Shown here: one piece after another, positions 48,432-57,897 of the stretch | Layout: the number at the start of each line of letters is the position of its first letter | How positions within the stretch are numbered: the stretch's first letter is position 1 | Assembly (NCBI RefSeq): GCF_021044825.1 | Contig: NZ_JAJNOC010000001.1 | Span: 186,001-250,000 of the forward strand | Reading direction: 5' to 3' | Length of the DNA: 64,000 bases | Source of the DNA: Massilia phyllostachyos | Lineage (GTDB): Bacteria; Pseudomonadota; Gammaproteobacteria; Burkholderiales; Burkholderiaceae_D | Notes under the pieces: generated by a model | Database searches by the model: none | The model's input: the letters and a program-made list of their open reading frames with translations, nothing else | Told to the model about the DNA's origin: nothing | Translations under genes and position numbers: made by a program

Positions 48432-49886
48432 TTACATTCCGCCCAGGCAGATGTACTTCAGGACCAGGTAGTCGTCCATCCCGTACTTCGACCCTTCGCG
48501 TCCCATGCCCGACTGCTTGACGCCGCCGAAGGGCCCGACCTCGTTCGAGATCAGGCCCGTGTTCACGCCCACGATGCCGCTCTCGATCCGCTCCGCCACG
48601 CGCCACACGCGGCCGACGTCGCGCGCATAGAAATAGGAAGCGAGGCCGAATTCGCTTGCGTTGGCCAATGCCTCCACTTCGTCCTCGGTCTTGAAGCGGA
48701 ACAGCGGCGCCACCGGGCCGAAGGTCTCTTCGTCCGACAGGCGCATGGCCGGCGTCACGTCGAGCAGGATGGTCGGTTCGAAGAAGGTATGGCCGAGCGG
48801 ATGGCGCTTGCCGCCGACCAGCACGCGGGCGCCCTTGGACAGGGCGTCCTCGATATGCTGCTCGACCTTCTCGACCGCCTTATCCTCGATCAGCGGGCCT
48901 TGCGTCACGCCCGGATCGACGCCGTTGCCGACCTTGAGCTTGCCCACGGCGGCGGCGAGCTTTTCCGCGAATGCATCGTAGACGCCATCCTGCACATAGA
49001 TGCGGTTCGCGCAGACGCAGGTCTGTCCCATGTTGCGGTACTTCGAGGCGATGGCGCCTTCGACCGCCGCGTCGAGGTCGGCGTCGTCGAAGACGATGAA
49101 GGGCGCGTTGCCGCCCAGTTCCAGCGACAGCTTCTTGAGCGTCGGCGCGCACTGCGCCATCAGCTGGCGCCCGACCTGGGTGGAGCCGGTGAAGCTCAGC
49201 TTGCGCACCGTCGGGTTGGCGCACAGCTCGCCGCCGATGGCCCCGGAATCGCCGGTCACCACCGAGAACACGCCCGGCGGCACCCCGGCGCGCGCGCCCA
49301 GTTCGGCCATCGCCAGGGCCGAGAAGGGCGTCAGCCCGGCCGGTTTCAGCACGATCGGGCAGCCCGCGGCCAGCGCCGGGGCGACCTTGCGGGTGATCAT
49401 CGCGGCCGGGAAGTTCCAGGGCGTGATGGCGGCGCACACGCCGATCGGCTCCTTGGTCACCAGGATGCGCAGATTGGGGGCGGGCGGCTCCAGCACGTCG
49501 CCCTCGATGCGCTTGGCCTGTTCGGCGAACCATTCGAAGAAGGAGGCGGCGTAGCCCACTTCGCCTTTGGATTCGGCGAGCGGCTTGCCCTGCTCGAGCG
49601 TCATCAGGAGCGCCAGGTCGTCGGCGTTTTCCATCATGAGCTCGTACCAGCGGCGCAGGACGGCGGCGCGCTCCTTGGCGGTCTTGCGGCGCCATGCGGG
49701 CCAGGCCTTGTCGGCGGCTTCGATCGCGCGGCGAGTTTCCTGCGCACCCATGTGCGGCACGGTGCCGAGGGTCTCGCCGGTGGCGGGATTGGTGACGGTG
49801 ATGGTCGAGGCGTCGAAGGCATCAAGCCATTCGCCGCCGATGAAGGCCTGCTGGCGCAGCAGGCCGGGGTCGTTCAGTGTCGGCAT
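48432..49886 (-). CDS. gabD: NAD(P)-dependent succinate-semialdehyde dehydrogenase
   Basis: The 484-residue protein matches aldehyde dehydrogenases of the GabD type: PWNFPAAMITRKVAPALAAG, FTGSTQVGRQLM, the catalytic Glu in LSLELGGNAP and the catalytic Cys in MGQTCVCANR. It oxidises succinate semialdehyde to succinate, the last step of GABA breakdown. A puuD-like hydrolase, a puuA-like synthetase and a polyamine aminotransferase lie about 1-5 kb away on the other strand, so it likely completes polyamine catabolism. Confidence 0.93.
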   Translation of the reverse strand: MPTLNDPGLLRQQAFIGGEWLDAFDASTITVTNPATGETLGTVPHMGAQETRRAIEAADKAWPAWRRKTAKERAAVLRRWYELMMENADDLALLMTLEQGKPLAESKGEVGYAASFFEWFAEQAKRIEGDVLEPPAPNLRILVTKEPIGVCAAITPWNFPAAMITRKVAPALAAGCPIVLKPAGLTPFSALAMAELGARAGVPPGVFSVVTGDSGAIGGELCANPTVRKLSFTGSTQVGRQLMAQCAPTLKKLSLELGGNAPFIVFDDADLDAAVEGAIASKYRNMGQTCVCANRIYVQDGVYDAFAEKLAAAVGKLKVGNGVDPGVTQGPLIEDKAVEKVEQHIEDALSKGARVLVGGKRHPLGHTFFEPTILLDVTPAMRLSDEETFGPVAPLFRFKTEDEVEALANASEFGLASYFYARDVGRVWRVAERIESGIVGVNTGLISNEVGPFGGVKQSGMGREGSKYGMDDYLVLKYICLGGM

Positions 49887-49970
49887 GGCCGTGGTCTCCA
49901 GGGCTGTGTCGGGACAGCCATGGTAGACGTTTTCGCGCCGCGGGGGCGGACGGTCGGGAACGGGCCGGTG

Positions 49971-50612
49971 TCAGCGTACCCTGCGCACCGACGACACCAT
50001 GCCGTCCAGGCCGCGCGGGAGCGAATGGCGGCCCGGCCCGTAGACGGCACAGCGCCCGCGGTAGTCGTCGTGCTCGCAGACTTGCCATTCGCCTTCGCGC
50101 ACGATCATCGAACCCGCGCGGTCGTTGAAATTGCGTGAACGCAGGGACTGCACATCGCTTCCCAGCATCACGCCTTCACCGCTGAAATGGCGGTCGGCGA
50201 ACAGCTCGACCGGTGGACCGCGCCGGTCGTCGTCCCTGGGCCCACGCCGTCCCCAGCCGCCATCGTCATGGCGCGGGTCGCGGTCCCGGTAGCCATCGCG
50301 TCCGCGTCCGCGCTCCAGTTCGCGTACCGACGACGCCTGGTCGTTGAAGCCGTCGAACATCCGGTATTCGCCCGGCCCCAGCACGATGCAGCGGCCGCCG
50401 AAATCCTTGTGCTCGCAGATTTCCCAAGTGCCCGAACGAACGATGGCCGACGACGCGCGGTCGTTGAACCCGATCCTGTCCAGGTTCGTGACCGGTTCAC
50501 GCAGCATCAAGGGACGGCCGCGGTAGTCCGCATCCGTGAACAGCGAGATCTCGCCGGCGGCAGCGTGGTTGATCGATGCCAGCAAGGCGAGGGCGGCGAG
50601 CAGGGGTTTCAT
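49971..50612 (-). CDS. Secreted protein with two beta/gamma-crystallin domains
   Basis: The 213-residue protein has a signal peptide (MKPLLAALALLASINHAAAG) and two beta/gamma-crystallin domains, each with paired Greek keys. Domain one (about 22-100) has GFNDRASSAIV and GFNDQASSV; domain two (about 130-213) has NFNDRAGSMIV. The motifs D/N-x-x-S/G-S are typical Ca2+-binding sites. A linker rich in Arg, Gly and Asp (about 100-130) joins them. Secreted microbial crystallins are poorly understood and often Ca2+-stabilised. It stands alone. Confidence 0.85.
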   Translation of the reverse strand: MKPLLAALALLASINHAAAGEISLFTDADYRGRPLMLREPVTNLDRIGFNDRASSAIVRSGTWEICEHKDFGGRCIVLGPGEYRMFDGFNDQASSVRELERGRGRDGYRDRDPRHDDGGWGRRGPRDDDRRGPPVELFADRHFSGEGVMLGSDVQSLRSRNFNDRAGSMIVREGEWQVCEHDDYRGRCAVYGPGRHSLPRGLDGMVSSVRRVR

Positions 50613-50983
50613 CGTTTCTCCATGAAATGCAGCGCGGGCACGACGCGCACCCGCTTGTCCTTACATAACGCAATTCCTCTGCAGCCGGTGCACTCGGCAG
50701 CTGTAACAGATTGCTACTGCATGACCATCCGATGGGATGAAAGAAAATTTCATCGAAGGCAGCCTCTTGAAATAATATTTCACGAATTGGCGATGTCTTA
50801 GCGTGTTGGCATGCTTCTCGAGTTACCGTTAAGCTTTTGCTATGAACACTAGGCAGATCAGCAGAACGCAAGCACCTTCTAGCGCCACATTGTTTTGGCG
50901 CAGTTGATCTGAGTCATAGGCCACTCGCGCCCGGACCAGAATGCTCTATCATGGTTTCGTGCGCTTCACGACAAGGTAGAGAC
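50613..50983. promoter_or_regulatory. Intergenic region between the crystallin gene and puuD
   Basis: This 371-base gap is richer in A/T than its surroundings and has no convincing gene. It holds an inverted repeat GCGCCA (50882-50887) and TGGCGC (50896-50901) with an 8-base spacer, a possible operator for the polyamine genes. Divergent promoters for the crystallin gene and puuD must lie here, but I cannot place them firmly. Confidence 0.4.
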
Positions 50984-51766
50984 ATGCGCCCCATCGTCAT
51001 CGTCCCCGCATGCACGCGTGATTTCGGCGAACATCCATATCACGCTGCCCAGCACAAGTACGTCGACGCCGTCGTCCTCGGCGCCGACTGTGCTCCCATG
51101 ATCCTGCCCTCGCTGGGCGCTTCGCTCGACCTGGAAACCATGCTGTCCCTGTGCGACGGCATCATGCTGACCGGTTCGGCTTCGAACGTGCACCCGAGCT
51201 ACTACTCCGAAGAAGTGCTCGACCCCAGCCTGCCGCAAGATCCGGCGCGCGACCAGACCACGCTGCCGCTGATCCGCGAAGCCGTGAAGCGCGGCATCCC
51301 GATCATCGCGATCTGCCGCGGCTTCCAGGAAATGAACGTGGCCCTCGGCGGTAGCCTGCACCAGGCGGTGCAGACCGTGGCCGGCAAGTTCGACCACCGC
51401 GAGAACCCCGAGCTCGGCATGGACGAGCAGTACGGCGACGCCCACAACGTGACGCTCACCCCGGGCGGCTGCCTGGAGCGCATGCTGGGCCAGTCCGAGA
51501 TTCCCGTGAACTCGCTGCACGGCCAGGGCATCAATGAACTCGCGCCGGGAATGGTCGTCGAAGCAGTAGCGGAAGATGGGCTGGTCGAGGCGTTCTCGGT
51601 ATCCACCGCGCCCGGCTTCACCCTGGCGGTGCAGTGGCACCCCGAGTGGCGCATCCAGCACAACCCCTATTCGATGAAGATGTTCGGCGCCTTCGGCAAT
51701 GCCTGCCGCGAATACCAGGCGCAGAAGCTCGCCGCGATGCGCGAGCAACGACGGAGTTCCGCATGA
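50984..51766 (+). CDS. puuD: Gamma-glutamyl-gamma-aminobutyrate hydrolase family protein
   Basis: The 260-residue class I glutamine-amidotransferase-like protein has the catalytic nucleophile in IIAICRGFQEMN, the His in VQWHPEW and the adjacent Glu. It matches PuuD, which releases GABA from gamma-glutamyl-GABA in the putrescine pathway. AAGGTAGAG precedes the ATG at 50984. The next gene on the same strand is puuA-like, 145 bases downstream, which strongly supports the role. Confidence 0.9.
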   Translation: MRPIVIVPACTRDFGEHPYHAAQHKYVDAVVLGADCAPMILPSLGASLDLETMLSLCDGIMLTGSASNVHPSYYSEEVLDPSLPQDPARDQTTLPLIREAVKRGIPIIAICRGFQEMNVALGGSLHQAVQTVAGKFDHRENPELGMDEQYGDAHNVTLTPGGCLERMLGQSEIPVNSLHGQGINELAPGMVVEAVAEDGLVEAFSVSTAPGFTLAVQWHPEWRIQHNPYSMKMFGAFGNACREYQAQKLAAMREQRRSSA

Positions 51767-51911
51767 CCTTGTATGACCACCAGACGGCCGGCCTCTTGTG
51801 GGCTACCAGCGCCGTCCCCTAGCTTCCCTGCCTGACGCGAATGGCGCACCCGGCTGACGCCGGCGCGTGCGCGAGGTATCCGTAAAAGACAGACAGAGAA
51901 AAGGCAATATC

Positions 51912-53282
51912 ATGGCAATCCGCGACAATTTTTCCTACACCGACATGGAGGAGTGGCTCAACGCGAAACGGGTCACCGAAATCGAATGCCTGGTGCCCGA
52001 CCTGACCGGCGTGGCCCGCGGCAAGATCCTCCCCCGCATCAAGTTCACCGAAGACCGCGGCATGCGCATCCCCGAAGTGGTGCTGGGCATGACCGTCACC
52101 GGCAACACGCCGGAACGCGACGACTCCTACAACCGCGCCATCGCGGCCACCGACCGCGACATGATCCTGAAGGCCGACCCCACCACCATCACCATGGTGC
52201 CCTGGGCTGTCGACCCCACCGCGCAAGTCATCCACGACTGCTACTTCGCCGACGGCGAACTGGTCGACTTCGCCCCGCGCAGCGTGCTGCGCCGCGTGCT
52301 CAAGCTCTACGCCAAGCGCGGCTGGAAGCCGGTGGTGGCGCCCGAGCTCGAGTTCTACCTGACCGCGAAGAACATCGACCCCAACCTGCCGCTCTCGTCT
52401 CCGGTCGGCCGCAGCGGGCGCGCCGAGACCAGCCGCCAGGTCTACAGCATCGACGCGGTGAACGAATTCGACCCGCTGTTCGAGGACATCTACGACTACT
52501 GCGAGATGATGAACCTCGACGTCGACACCCTGATCCACGAGATCGGTGCCGGCCAGATGGAGATCAACTTCCTGCACGGCGACCCGCTGGGCCTGGCCGA
52601 CAAGGTCTTCTACTTCAAGCGCACGCTGCGCGAAGCGGCCCTCAAGCACGAGATGTACGCGACCTTCATGGCCAAGCCGATGGCCGACGAGCCGGGGTCG
52701 GCGATGCACGTGCACCAGAGCGTGGTCGATGCGAACACGGGAAACAACATCTTCAGCAACCCGGACGGCAGTGCCTCGCCCACCTTCCGCCACTACATCG
52801 GCGGCCTGCAGCGCTACATGCCCTCCGCGATGGCGATCATCGCGCCCTACGTGAACTCCTACCGCCGCATCGTGCGCCACTCGGCCGCGCCGATCAACCT
52901 GCAGTGGGGCCAGGACAACCGCACGGTCGGCTTCCGCGTGCCGGTGTCGGGCGCCCAGGACCGGCGCGTGGAAAACCGCGTGATCGGCGCCGACGCCAAT
53001 CCCTACCTGGCACTGGCGGTAACGCTGGCCTGCGGCTACCTCGGCATGACCGAACAGGTCGAGCCGAGCGCGATGGTGGAAGACAGCGCCTACAACATGC
53101 CGGTCGAGCTGCCGCAGGGATTGTCCGAGGCGATCACGCTGCTGCGCCGCGAAGACCGCTTGCGCGATGTCCTGGGCGAGCGATTCATCGACGTGTACTC
53201 TGCGGTGAAGGACCTCGAGCACCAGGAGTTCATGCGCGTCATCAGTCCGTGGGAGCGGGAACACCTGCTGCTCCACGTGTGA
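51912..53282 (+). CDS. puuA: Gamma-glutamylputrescine synthetase-like glutamine synthetase
   Basis: The 456-residue protein has the glutamine-synthetase fold: PELEFYLTAKN for metal binding, GAGQMEINFLHGD, SAMHVHQS and the ATP region with GADANPYLALA. In this neighbourhood (puuD, aminotransferase, gabD) a gamma-glutamylpolyamine synthetase is far more likely than a nitrogen-assimilating GlnA. AAAAGGCAATATC precedes the ATG at 51912. Substrate choice among putrescine, spermidine and ethanolamine cannot be read directly. Confidence 0.85.
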   Translation: MAIRDNFSYTDMEEWLNAKRVTEIECLVPDLTGVARGKILPRIKFTEDRGMRIPEVVLGMTVTGNTPERDDSYNRAIAATDRDMILKADPTTITMVPWAVDPTAQVIHDCYFADGELVDFAPRSVLRRVLKLYAKRGWKPVVAPELEFYLTAKNIDPNLPLSSPVGRSGRAETSRQVYSIDAVNEFDPLFEDIYDYCEMMNLDVDTLIHEIGAGQMEINFLHGDPLGLADKVFYFKRTLREAALKHEMYATFMAKPMADEPGSAMHVHQSVVDANTGNNIFSNPDGSASPTFRHYIGGLQRYMPSAMAIIAPYVNSYRRIVRHSAAPINLQWGQDNRTVGFRVPVSGAQDRRVENRVIGADANPYLALAVTLACGYLGMTEQVEPSAMVEDSAYNMPVELPQGLSEAITLLRREDRLRDVLGERFIDVYSAVKDLEHQEFMRVISPWEREHLLLHV

Positions 53283-53314
53283 TCGATTGGGTCCATTGAA
53301 CATGGGAGCCAATC

Positions 53315-54748
53315 ATGACCACCAATTCGCTGGTCTCCTCGCTGCGGATCGCAGCGCCGGAGACTTATGACACGCAAGAGCTGCAGCGGCTGGATGCCGC
53401 ACACTACCTGCACCCTTTCACCGACCACGCCGCGCTGAGGGAACGGGGCGCGCGCGTGATCGTGCGCGCCGACGACGTCTACCTGTGGGACTCGGACGGC
53501 AAGAAGATCATCGACGGCATGGCCGGCCTGTGGTGCGTGAACGCCGGCTACGGCCGCGCCAGCATCGCCGACGCGGTCCACGCCCAGCTGCTGCAGCTGC
53601 CCTTCTATAACAGCTTCTTCAACACCACCAACGTCCCGGCCGTGAAGCTGGCCGCACTGCTGGCCGAGCTCTCTCCGACAGGCTTCCAGCACGTCTTCTT
53701 TACCGGCAGCGGCTCGGAAGCCAACGACACCATCGTCCGCATGGTGCGGCGCTACTGGCAGCTGGCCGGCAAGCCGGAGCGCGAGGTCATCATCAGCCGC
53801 CGCAACGCCTACCACGGCAGCACGCTGGCGGGGGCGTCACTCGGCGGCATGGCGGGCATGCACGCGCAGGGCGGCTTGCCGCTTCCCGGCTTCGATCACA
53901 TCGGCCAGCCCAACTACGCCGAGGACGGGCGCGGCATGAGCGAGGCAGCGTTCGGGCTGCATGCAGCCGGCTGGCTGGAAGAGAAGATCCTCGAAGTCGG
54001 TCCCGAAAAAATCGCCGCCTTCATCGGCGAGCCGGTGCAGGGCGCGGGCGGCGTCATCATCCCGCCCGCCACCTACTGGCCAGAGATCCAGCGCATCTGC
54101 CGCAAGTACGACATCCTGCTGGTGTCGGACGAAGTGATCTGCGGCTTCGGCCGCCTCGGGGCCTGGTTCGGCTGCCAGCTGATGGGCTTCGAGCCGGACC
54201 TGATCGCGTTTGCGAAAGGGGTCACCTCGGGCTACGTGCCGCTGGGCGGGGTGCTGGTCGGCGCGCGGGTGGCGCACACCCTGATCGAGAAGGGCGGCGA
54301 CTTCAACCACGGCTTCACCTATTCCGGCCATCCGGCCGCCTGCGCCGCGGCGCTGGAGAACATCCGCATCCTGCAGGCCGAGCGGCTGGTGGAGCGGGTG
54401 GCGCTCGAGACCGGGCCGCATCTGAAGGCGCGGTTTTCCGCATTGACGGCGCATCCGCTGGTCGGGCACGCCGAGACCTGCGGCCTGGCGGCGGGGCTGA
54501 ACCTGGTGCGGCGCAAGGGGGCGTCGGTGCATGATTGCGAAGCGTTTCCGGCGCTGCAGGCGGTGGGGATGCTGTGCCGGAAGCATATGTTCGACAATGG
54601 CGTGATCATGCGCGCGGTGGGGGACCGGATGATCGTGGCGCCGCCCTTGTCGATGACGGTGGGGCAGATCGATGAGATGGTGGAGCGGATTGGGGTTTGC
54701 CTGGATTCGACGCTGGAGGAGGTGGTTCGGCGCGGGTGGTACGCGTAG
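53315..54748 (+). CDS. spuC: Polyamine-pyruvate aminotransferase, class III (SpuC-like)
   Basis: The 477-residue PLP enzyme has the class III aminotransferase pattern: FFTGSGSEANDTIVRMVRRY, RRNAYHGSTLAGASLGG, the Asp in LVSDEVICGFGRLG and the PLP lysine in IAFAKGVTSGY. It matches putrescine/spermidine-pyruvate aminotransferases such as SpuC. It starts 32 bases after puuA. Together with puuD, puuA and gabD it makes polyamine degradation to GABA and succinate. The exact amine is not certain. Confidence 0.86.
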   Translation: MTTNSLVSSLRIAAPETYDTQELQRLDAAHYLHPFTDHAALRERGARVIVRADDVYLWDSDGKKIIDGMAGLWCVNAGYGRASIADAVHAQLLQLPFYNSFFNTTNVPAVKLAALLAELSPTGFQHVFFTGSGSEANDTIVRMVRRYWQLAGKPEREVIISRRNAYHGSTLAGASLGGMAGMHAQGGLPLPGFDHIGQPNYAEDGRGMSEAAFGLHAAGWLEEKILEVGPEKIAAFIGEPVQGAGGVIIPPATYWPEIQRICRKYDILLVSDEVICGFGRLGAWFGCQLMGFEPDLIAFAKGVTSGYVPLGGVLVGARVAHTLIEKGGDFNHGFTYSGHPAACAAALENIRILQAERLVERVALETGPHLKARFSALTAHPLVGHAETCGLAAGLNLVRRKGASVHDCEAFPALQAVGMLCRKHMFDNGVIMRAVGDRMIVAPPLSMTVGQIDEMVERIGVCLDSTLEEVVRRGWYA

Positions 54749-54751
54749 AGC

Positions 54752-54891
54752 TTGGGTTCCGGCCTGCGCCGGAACGACGTTCAACTGCTAACGCAAGAAT
54801 AGTCCGCAGCGGTCTCGGTCTTCTTCGCTAGCTGAAAAACCGTCGTACGCGCCACTGGCGCCTACGACTTCCGGCGAAGGCCGGAACCCAA
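54752..54891. repeat. Inverted pair of REP-like palindromic repeats
   Basis: Two copies of a sequence starting TTGGGTTCCGGCCT occur in opposite orientation: 54752-54779 forward, and 54864-54891 as its imperfect reverse complement. Each contains its own short palindrome (TTCCGGC...GCCGGAA). About 84 bases lie between them. The layout resembles a REP/BIME unit in the gap between two convergent genes. Confidence 0.7.
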
Positions 54892-54913
54892 TTTCACGCA
54901 GAGCAGCGAGAAC

Positions 54914-56377
54914 TCAAGCACTCGCCCCCGCAATATGCTTCGCCGGCTCACTCCGATTCTGGAACACCTGCGGCGCCAGCGACCCCGCGAACATGCCAAC
55001 GAAGGCCGCTAGCAACCCCGCCAGCTGCCCCGGAAACGCCTCGCCCCACGTGGTCAGCTGCGGAAAGAACAGCACCCACACGAAGATCCCCGCCCCGATC
55101 GACAGGATCGCGCCCTGGGTCGTCGCCCGCTTCCAGTACAAGCCCATCACCAGCGGCACGAAGGCGCCGACCAGGGTCACCTGGTAAGCACTCGACACCA
55201 GCTCATAAATCGAGGTCCCTTCCATCGCGATCGCATACATCAGCACCAGCGCCGCGAAGATCACGATGGTGAGACGCATCGCGAACAGCTGCTGGCGGTC
55301 CGTCATCCCCGGACGCAGGTTCTTGAGGATGTTCTCGACGAAGCTGGTCGACGGCGCCAGCAGGGTCGCCGAGGAGGTGCTCTTGATCGCCGACAGCAGC
55401 GCCCCGAAGAACAGGATCTGCATGATCAAGGGCATCTTGGTCATGATGAAGGTCGGCAGCAGGCGCTGGTAGTCGTTCTTCGCGATCTCCATCGCCGAGT
55501 CGCCCATCACCACCACGGCCGCGGCCACGATGAACATCGGCACGAAGGCGAACAGGATGTAGCTGGCGCCGCCGATCACGGCGCCGGTGCGCGCGGTCGG
55601 CGCGTCCTTGGCCGACATCACGCGCTGGAACACGTCCTGCTGCGGGATCGAGCCGAACATCATGGTGATCGCCGCGCCGAAGAAGAACACGATGTCGGTG
55701 AAGCTCGGCTCCGGCAGCACGCGCCACAGGTCGGCCTGCTGCGCCATCGCCAGCACCTTGTCCGGGCCGCCGGCCAGGTCGGCGGCGAAGAAGGCGATGA
55801 TGGCCATGCCGACCACCAGCACGATCATCTGGATGAAGTCGGTAATGGCGACGGCCAGGAAGCCGCCCACCACCACGTAGATCAGCACGGCCAGCGTGCC
55901 GATGATCATGCCGGTGGCCGGCGCCATCGCGCCATTGGTCAGCACCGTGAACACCAGGCCCAGCGCCGTGATCTGCGCCGCCACCCAGCCCAGGTAGCTC
56001 AGGATGATGGCCACCGAGCAGAACACCTCGATGCCCTTGCCGTAGCGCTGGCGGTAGTAGTCGCCGATCGTCAGCAAATTCAGCTTATATAGTTTGGTGG
56101 CGAAGAACAGGCCGACCAGGATCAGGCACATGCCGGCGCCGAAGGGGTCTTCGATGATCGCGTTCAGGCCGCCCTGCACGAACTTGGCCGGCACGCCCAT
56201 CACGGTCTCGGCGCCGAACCAGGTGGCGAAGGTCGTGGTGATCACCATGATCAAGGGCAGGCTGCGGCCGGCCACGGCGAAGTCGGTGGTGTTCTTGATG
56301 CGCGAGCCGGCCCAGACGCCGATACCCAGCGTGCCGAGCAGGTAAAGCGCGACGAAAACGATCAACGTGGTGTTCAT
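54914..56377 (-). CDS. Sodium:solute symporter (SSS family)
   Basis: The 487-residue protein has about 13 membrane helices and the SSS pattern: TDFAVAGRSLPLIMV with the Na+ region, the signature FFGALLSAIKSTSSATLLAPST and GLYWKRATTQGA. It imports a small organic solute with sodium; proline, pantothenate or polyamines are possible. The ATG at 56377 is used, dropping a 26-residue extension that lacks family support. It converges on the aminotransferase gene and may supply a substrate for the polyamine cluster, though that is only positional. Confidence 0.88.
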   Translation of the reverse strand: MNTTLIVFVALYLLGTLGIGVWAGSRIKNTTDFAVAGRSLPLIMVITTTFATWFGAETVMGVPAKFVQGGLNAIIEDPFGAGMCLILVGLFFATKLYKLNLLTIGDYYRQRYGKGIEVFCSVAIILSYLGWVAAQITALGLVFTVLTNGAMAPATGMIIGTLAVLIYVVVGGFLAVAITDFIQMIVLVVGMAIIAFFAADLAGGPDKVLAMAQQADLWRVLPEPSFTDIVFFFGAAITMMFGSIPQQDVFQRVMSAKDAPTARTGAVIGGASYILFAFVPMFIVAAAVVVMGDSAMEIAKNDYQRLLPTFIMTKMPLIMQILFFGALLSAIKSTSSATLLAPSTSFVENILKNLRPGMTDRQQLFAMRLTIVIFAALVLMYAIAMEGTSIYELVSSAYQVTLVGAFVPLVMGLYWKRATTQGAILSIGAGIFVWVLFFPQLTTWGEAFPGQLAGLLAAFVGMFAGSLAPQVFQNRSEPAKHIAGASA

Positions 56378-56541
56378 GCGGTGGCGGCTCCGGACAGGAA
56401 AATTATCGGGCGGAAAATCCGCGATTATAAAGGCAGATTCCGGCAGCAGGATCAACTTTGCGCGGTTTTGGACGCGAGTGTTGCTCTGCAGGGTAGAAAA
56501 GCAAATAATGTTCTCTTAACAATAGCTGATGGGGCTGGCGG

Positions 56542-57387
56542 ATGGTGAGGAACGAAGCGTGGCACGACGAAATCGCCTGCGAGGGTGGGCCGGTGATGGT
56601 GGCGAACCTGGCCGATTTCATGCAGTGGCGGGGTTCTGAAGCGCTCCCTGCGTCGATGGCGACCGAACTGCATTACTGGTCCCCCTTCACGGGCGAGCTG
56701 CCCGAGGCCTGGCAGCCCAACGGGCCCAGCGGACACCAGTACCTGGCTTGCAGCGATCCGGCCGGCCGGCGCGCGGCGCTGATGGACTGGATCGTGGCGC
56801 GCTGGCCCGGCGCCGCGGTCGAGCGTGGCGACGGGCGCTGGACCGCCGTGCGTCCGGATGGGAAGAAGCTGCAGGCCGAACTGTCCCCCGACAGCGAATA
56901 CGACCGCGCGATCCGCGACCTCGGCCAGGAGGGCATCCATCGCTTCGGGCAGGACGCCAGCGCCTATTTGTGGAGCGCCGCTCCCGGCCATGTCCGCATC
57001 GAGGTCGCCGCGTCGCGCAGCCTGGTGCTGCTCGCGCAAATCGAGTATGCCGACGGCGACGACGATGTCGCGCAGGCTTGGCGCCACGTGTCCGCAGCGG
57101 CTGCGCCGGTTGCCGGGGCGGGGCTGCGCTACCGGATCGACCCTGGCCCGGCCGTGCTGGCGTGGGCGCCGAACAGTGCGGGCGACGCCACCCGGCCGCT
57201 CGCCGCCATCGACGCGGGGCCCGGCCAGCCGGGCGTCCTGCTGGACCTCGCGCTTCCCGCCAGCGGCGTCTTGGTGTGGCTGGAGCCGGGCATCTACGCG
57301 TCCAGCCTGCACTACCACGAGGCCGACCGCTGGGCCGTTTCGTGGTGCAGGCTGGAACGGGTGCGGGACCCGCAGCTCGACGCCTAG
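56542..57387 (+). CDS. Imm21-like immunity-type protein, orphan
   Basis: The 281-residue protein begins WHDEIACEGGPVMVANLADF and then QWRG, which resembles the Imm21 immunity family start (W..GGP...L..WRG). A YDRA motif (residues about 115-118) and an Imm21-like Ala/Trp-rich middle follow. I am only moderately sure of the match. Imm21 proteins protect against contact-dependent or polymorphic toxins. No toxin, transporter or delivery gene is adjacent, so it would be an orphan. It overlaps the convergent downstream gene by 4 bases. Confidence 0.5.
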   Translation: MVRNEAWHDEIACEGGPVMVANLADFMQWRGSEALPASMATELHYWSPFTGELPEAWQPNGPSGHQYLACSDPAGRRAALMDWIVARWPGAAVERGDGRWTAVRPDGKKLQAELSPDSEYDRAIRDLGQEGIHRFGQDASAYLWSAAPGHVRIEVAASRSLVLLAQIEYADGDDDVAQAWRHVSAAAAPVAGAGLRYRIDPGPAVLAWAPNSAGDATRPLAAIDAGPGQPGVLLDLALPASGVLVWLEPGIYASSLHYHEADRWAVSWCRLERVRDPQLDA

Positions 57388-57848
57388 TAGATCGTGGCGG
57401 GCGACCGTGTATCGACCGTGACGACCGCTTCCGGCGTCACGGTGGCGATGACCGTGTCGCCCGAACCGGCTGCGATATAGGTGTCGATCCTGAGCCGGCG
57501 ATTGGCCCCGAAGCGCAGCTCGACGTGCGAATCGCCTTCCGGCTCGACCTCCACGGAGGTGACGACGCCGGGCATCAGGTCGCCGATCTGGTATGAGCGC
57601 CCCGAGACCTGCACGGTCACGGCGTGCATCGTCTCAGCGCTGACGTTGGTCAGGATGACCTTGGCCGGCTTCGGCAGCACCCCTTTGACAATGAGGAACA
57701 CCAGTGCCGCGCAGACGAGGAACAACAGGTTCCTGCGCCACGATCGCGGCGCGCGGGGCGGCGCCGCCGGGCGCATCGCGCCCGTCATGGCCGGGCGTGC
57801 CGGGCGGGCGCGCGCCGGGAACAGCGGGGAGGGTAGACGGCGAGGCAC
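57384..57848 (-). CDS. Membrane-anchored hypothetical protein
   Basis: The 154-residue protein has an Arg/Pro-rich cytoplasmic start, one membrane helix (NLLFLVCAALVFLIVKGVL, about residues 40-58) and a beta-rich outer part (about 62-150; TNVSAETMHAVTVQVSGRSY). No family recognised. I use the GTG at 57848 behind AGGAG; a TTG at 57866 is possible. It is upstream on the minus strand of the kinase gene run's end but in a separate unit. Confidence 0.6.
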   Translation of the reverse strand: MPRRLPSPLFPARARPARPAMTGAMRPAAPPRAPRSWRRNLLFLVCAALVFLIVKGVLPKPAKVILTNVSAETMHAVTVQVSGRSYQIGDLMPGVVTSVEVEPEGDSHVELRFGANRRLRIDTYIAAGSGDTVIATVTPEAVVTVDTRSPATIY

Positions 57849-57897
57849 ATGGACAGCTCCTGACAAACGAATCCGGCAAGTCTACAACAGCCGGCGT

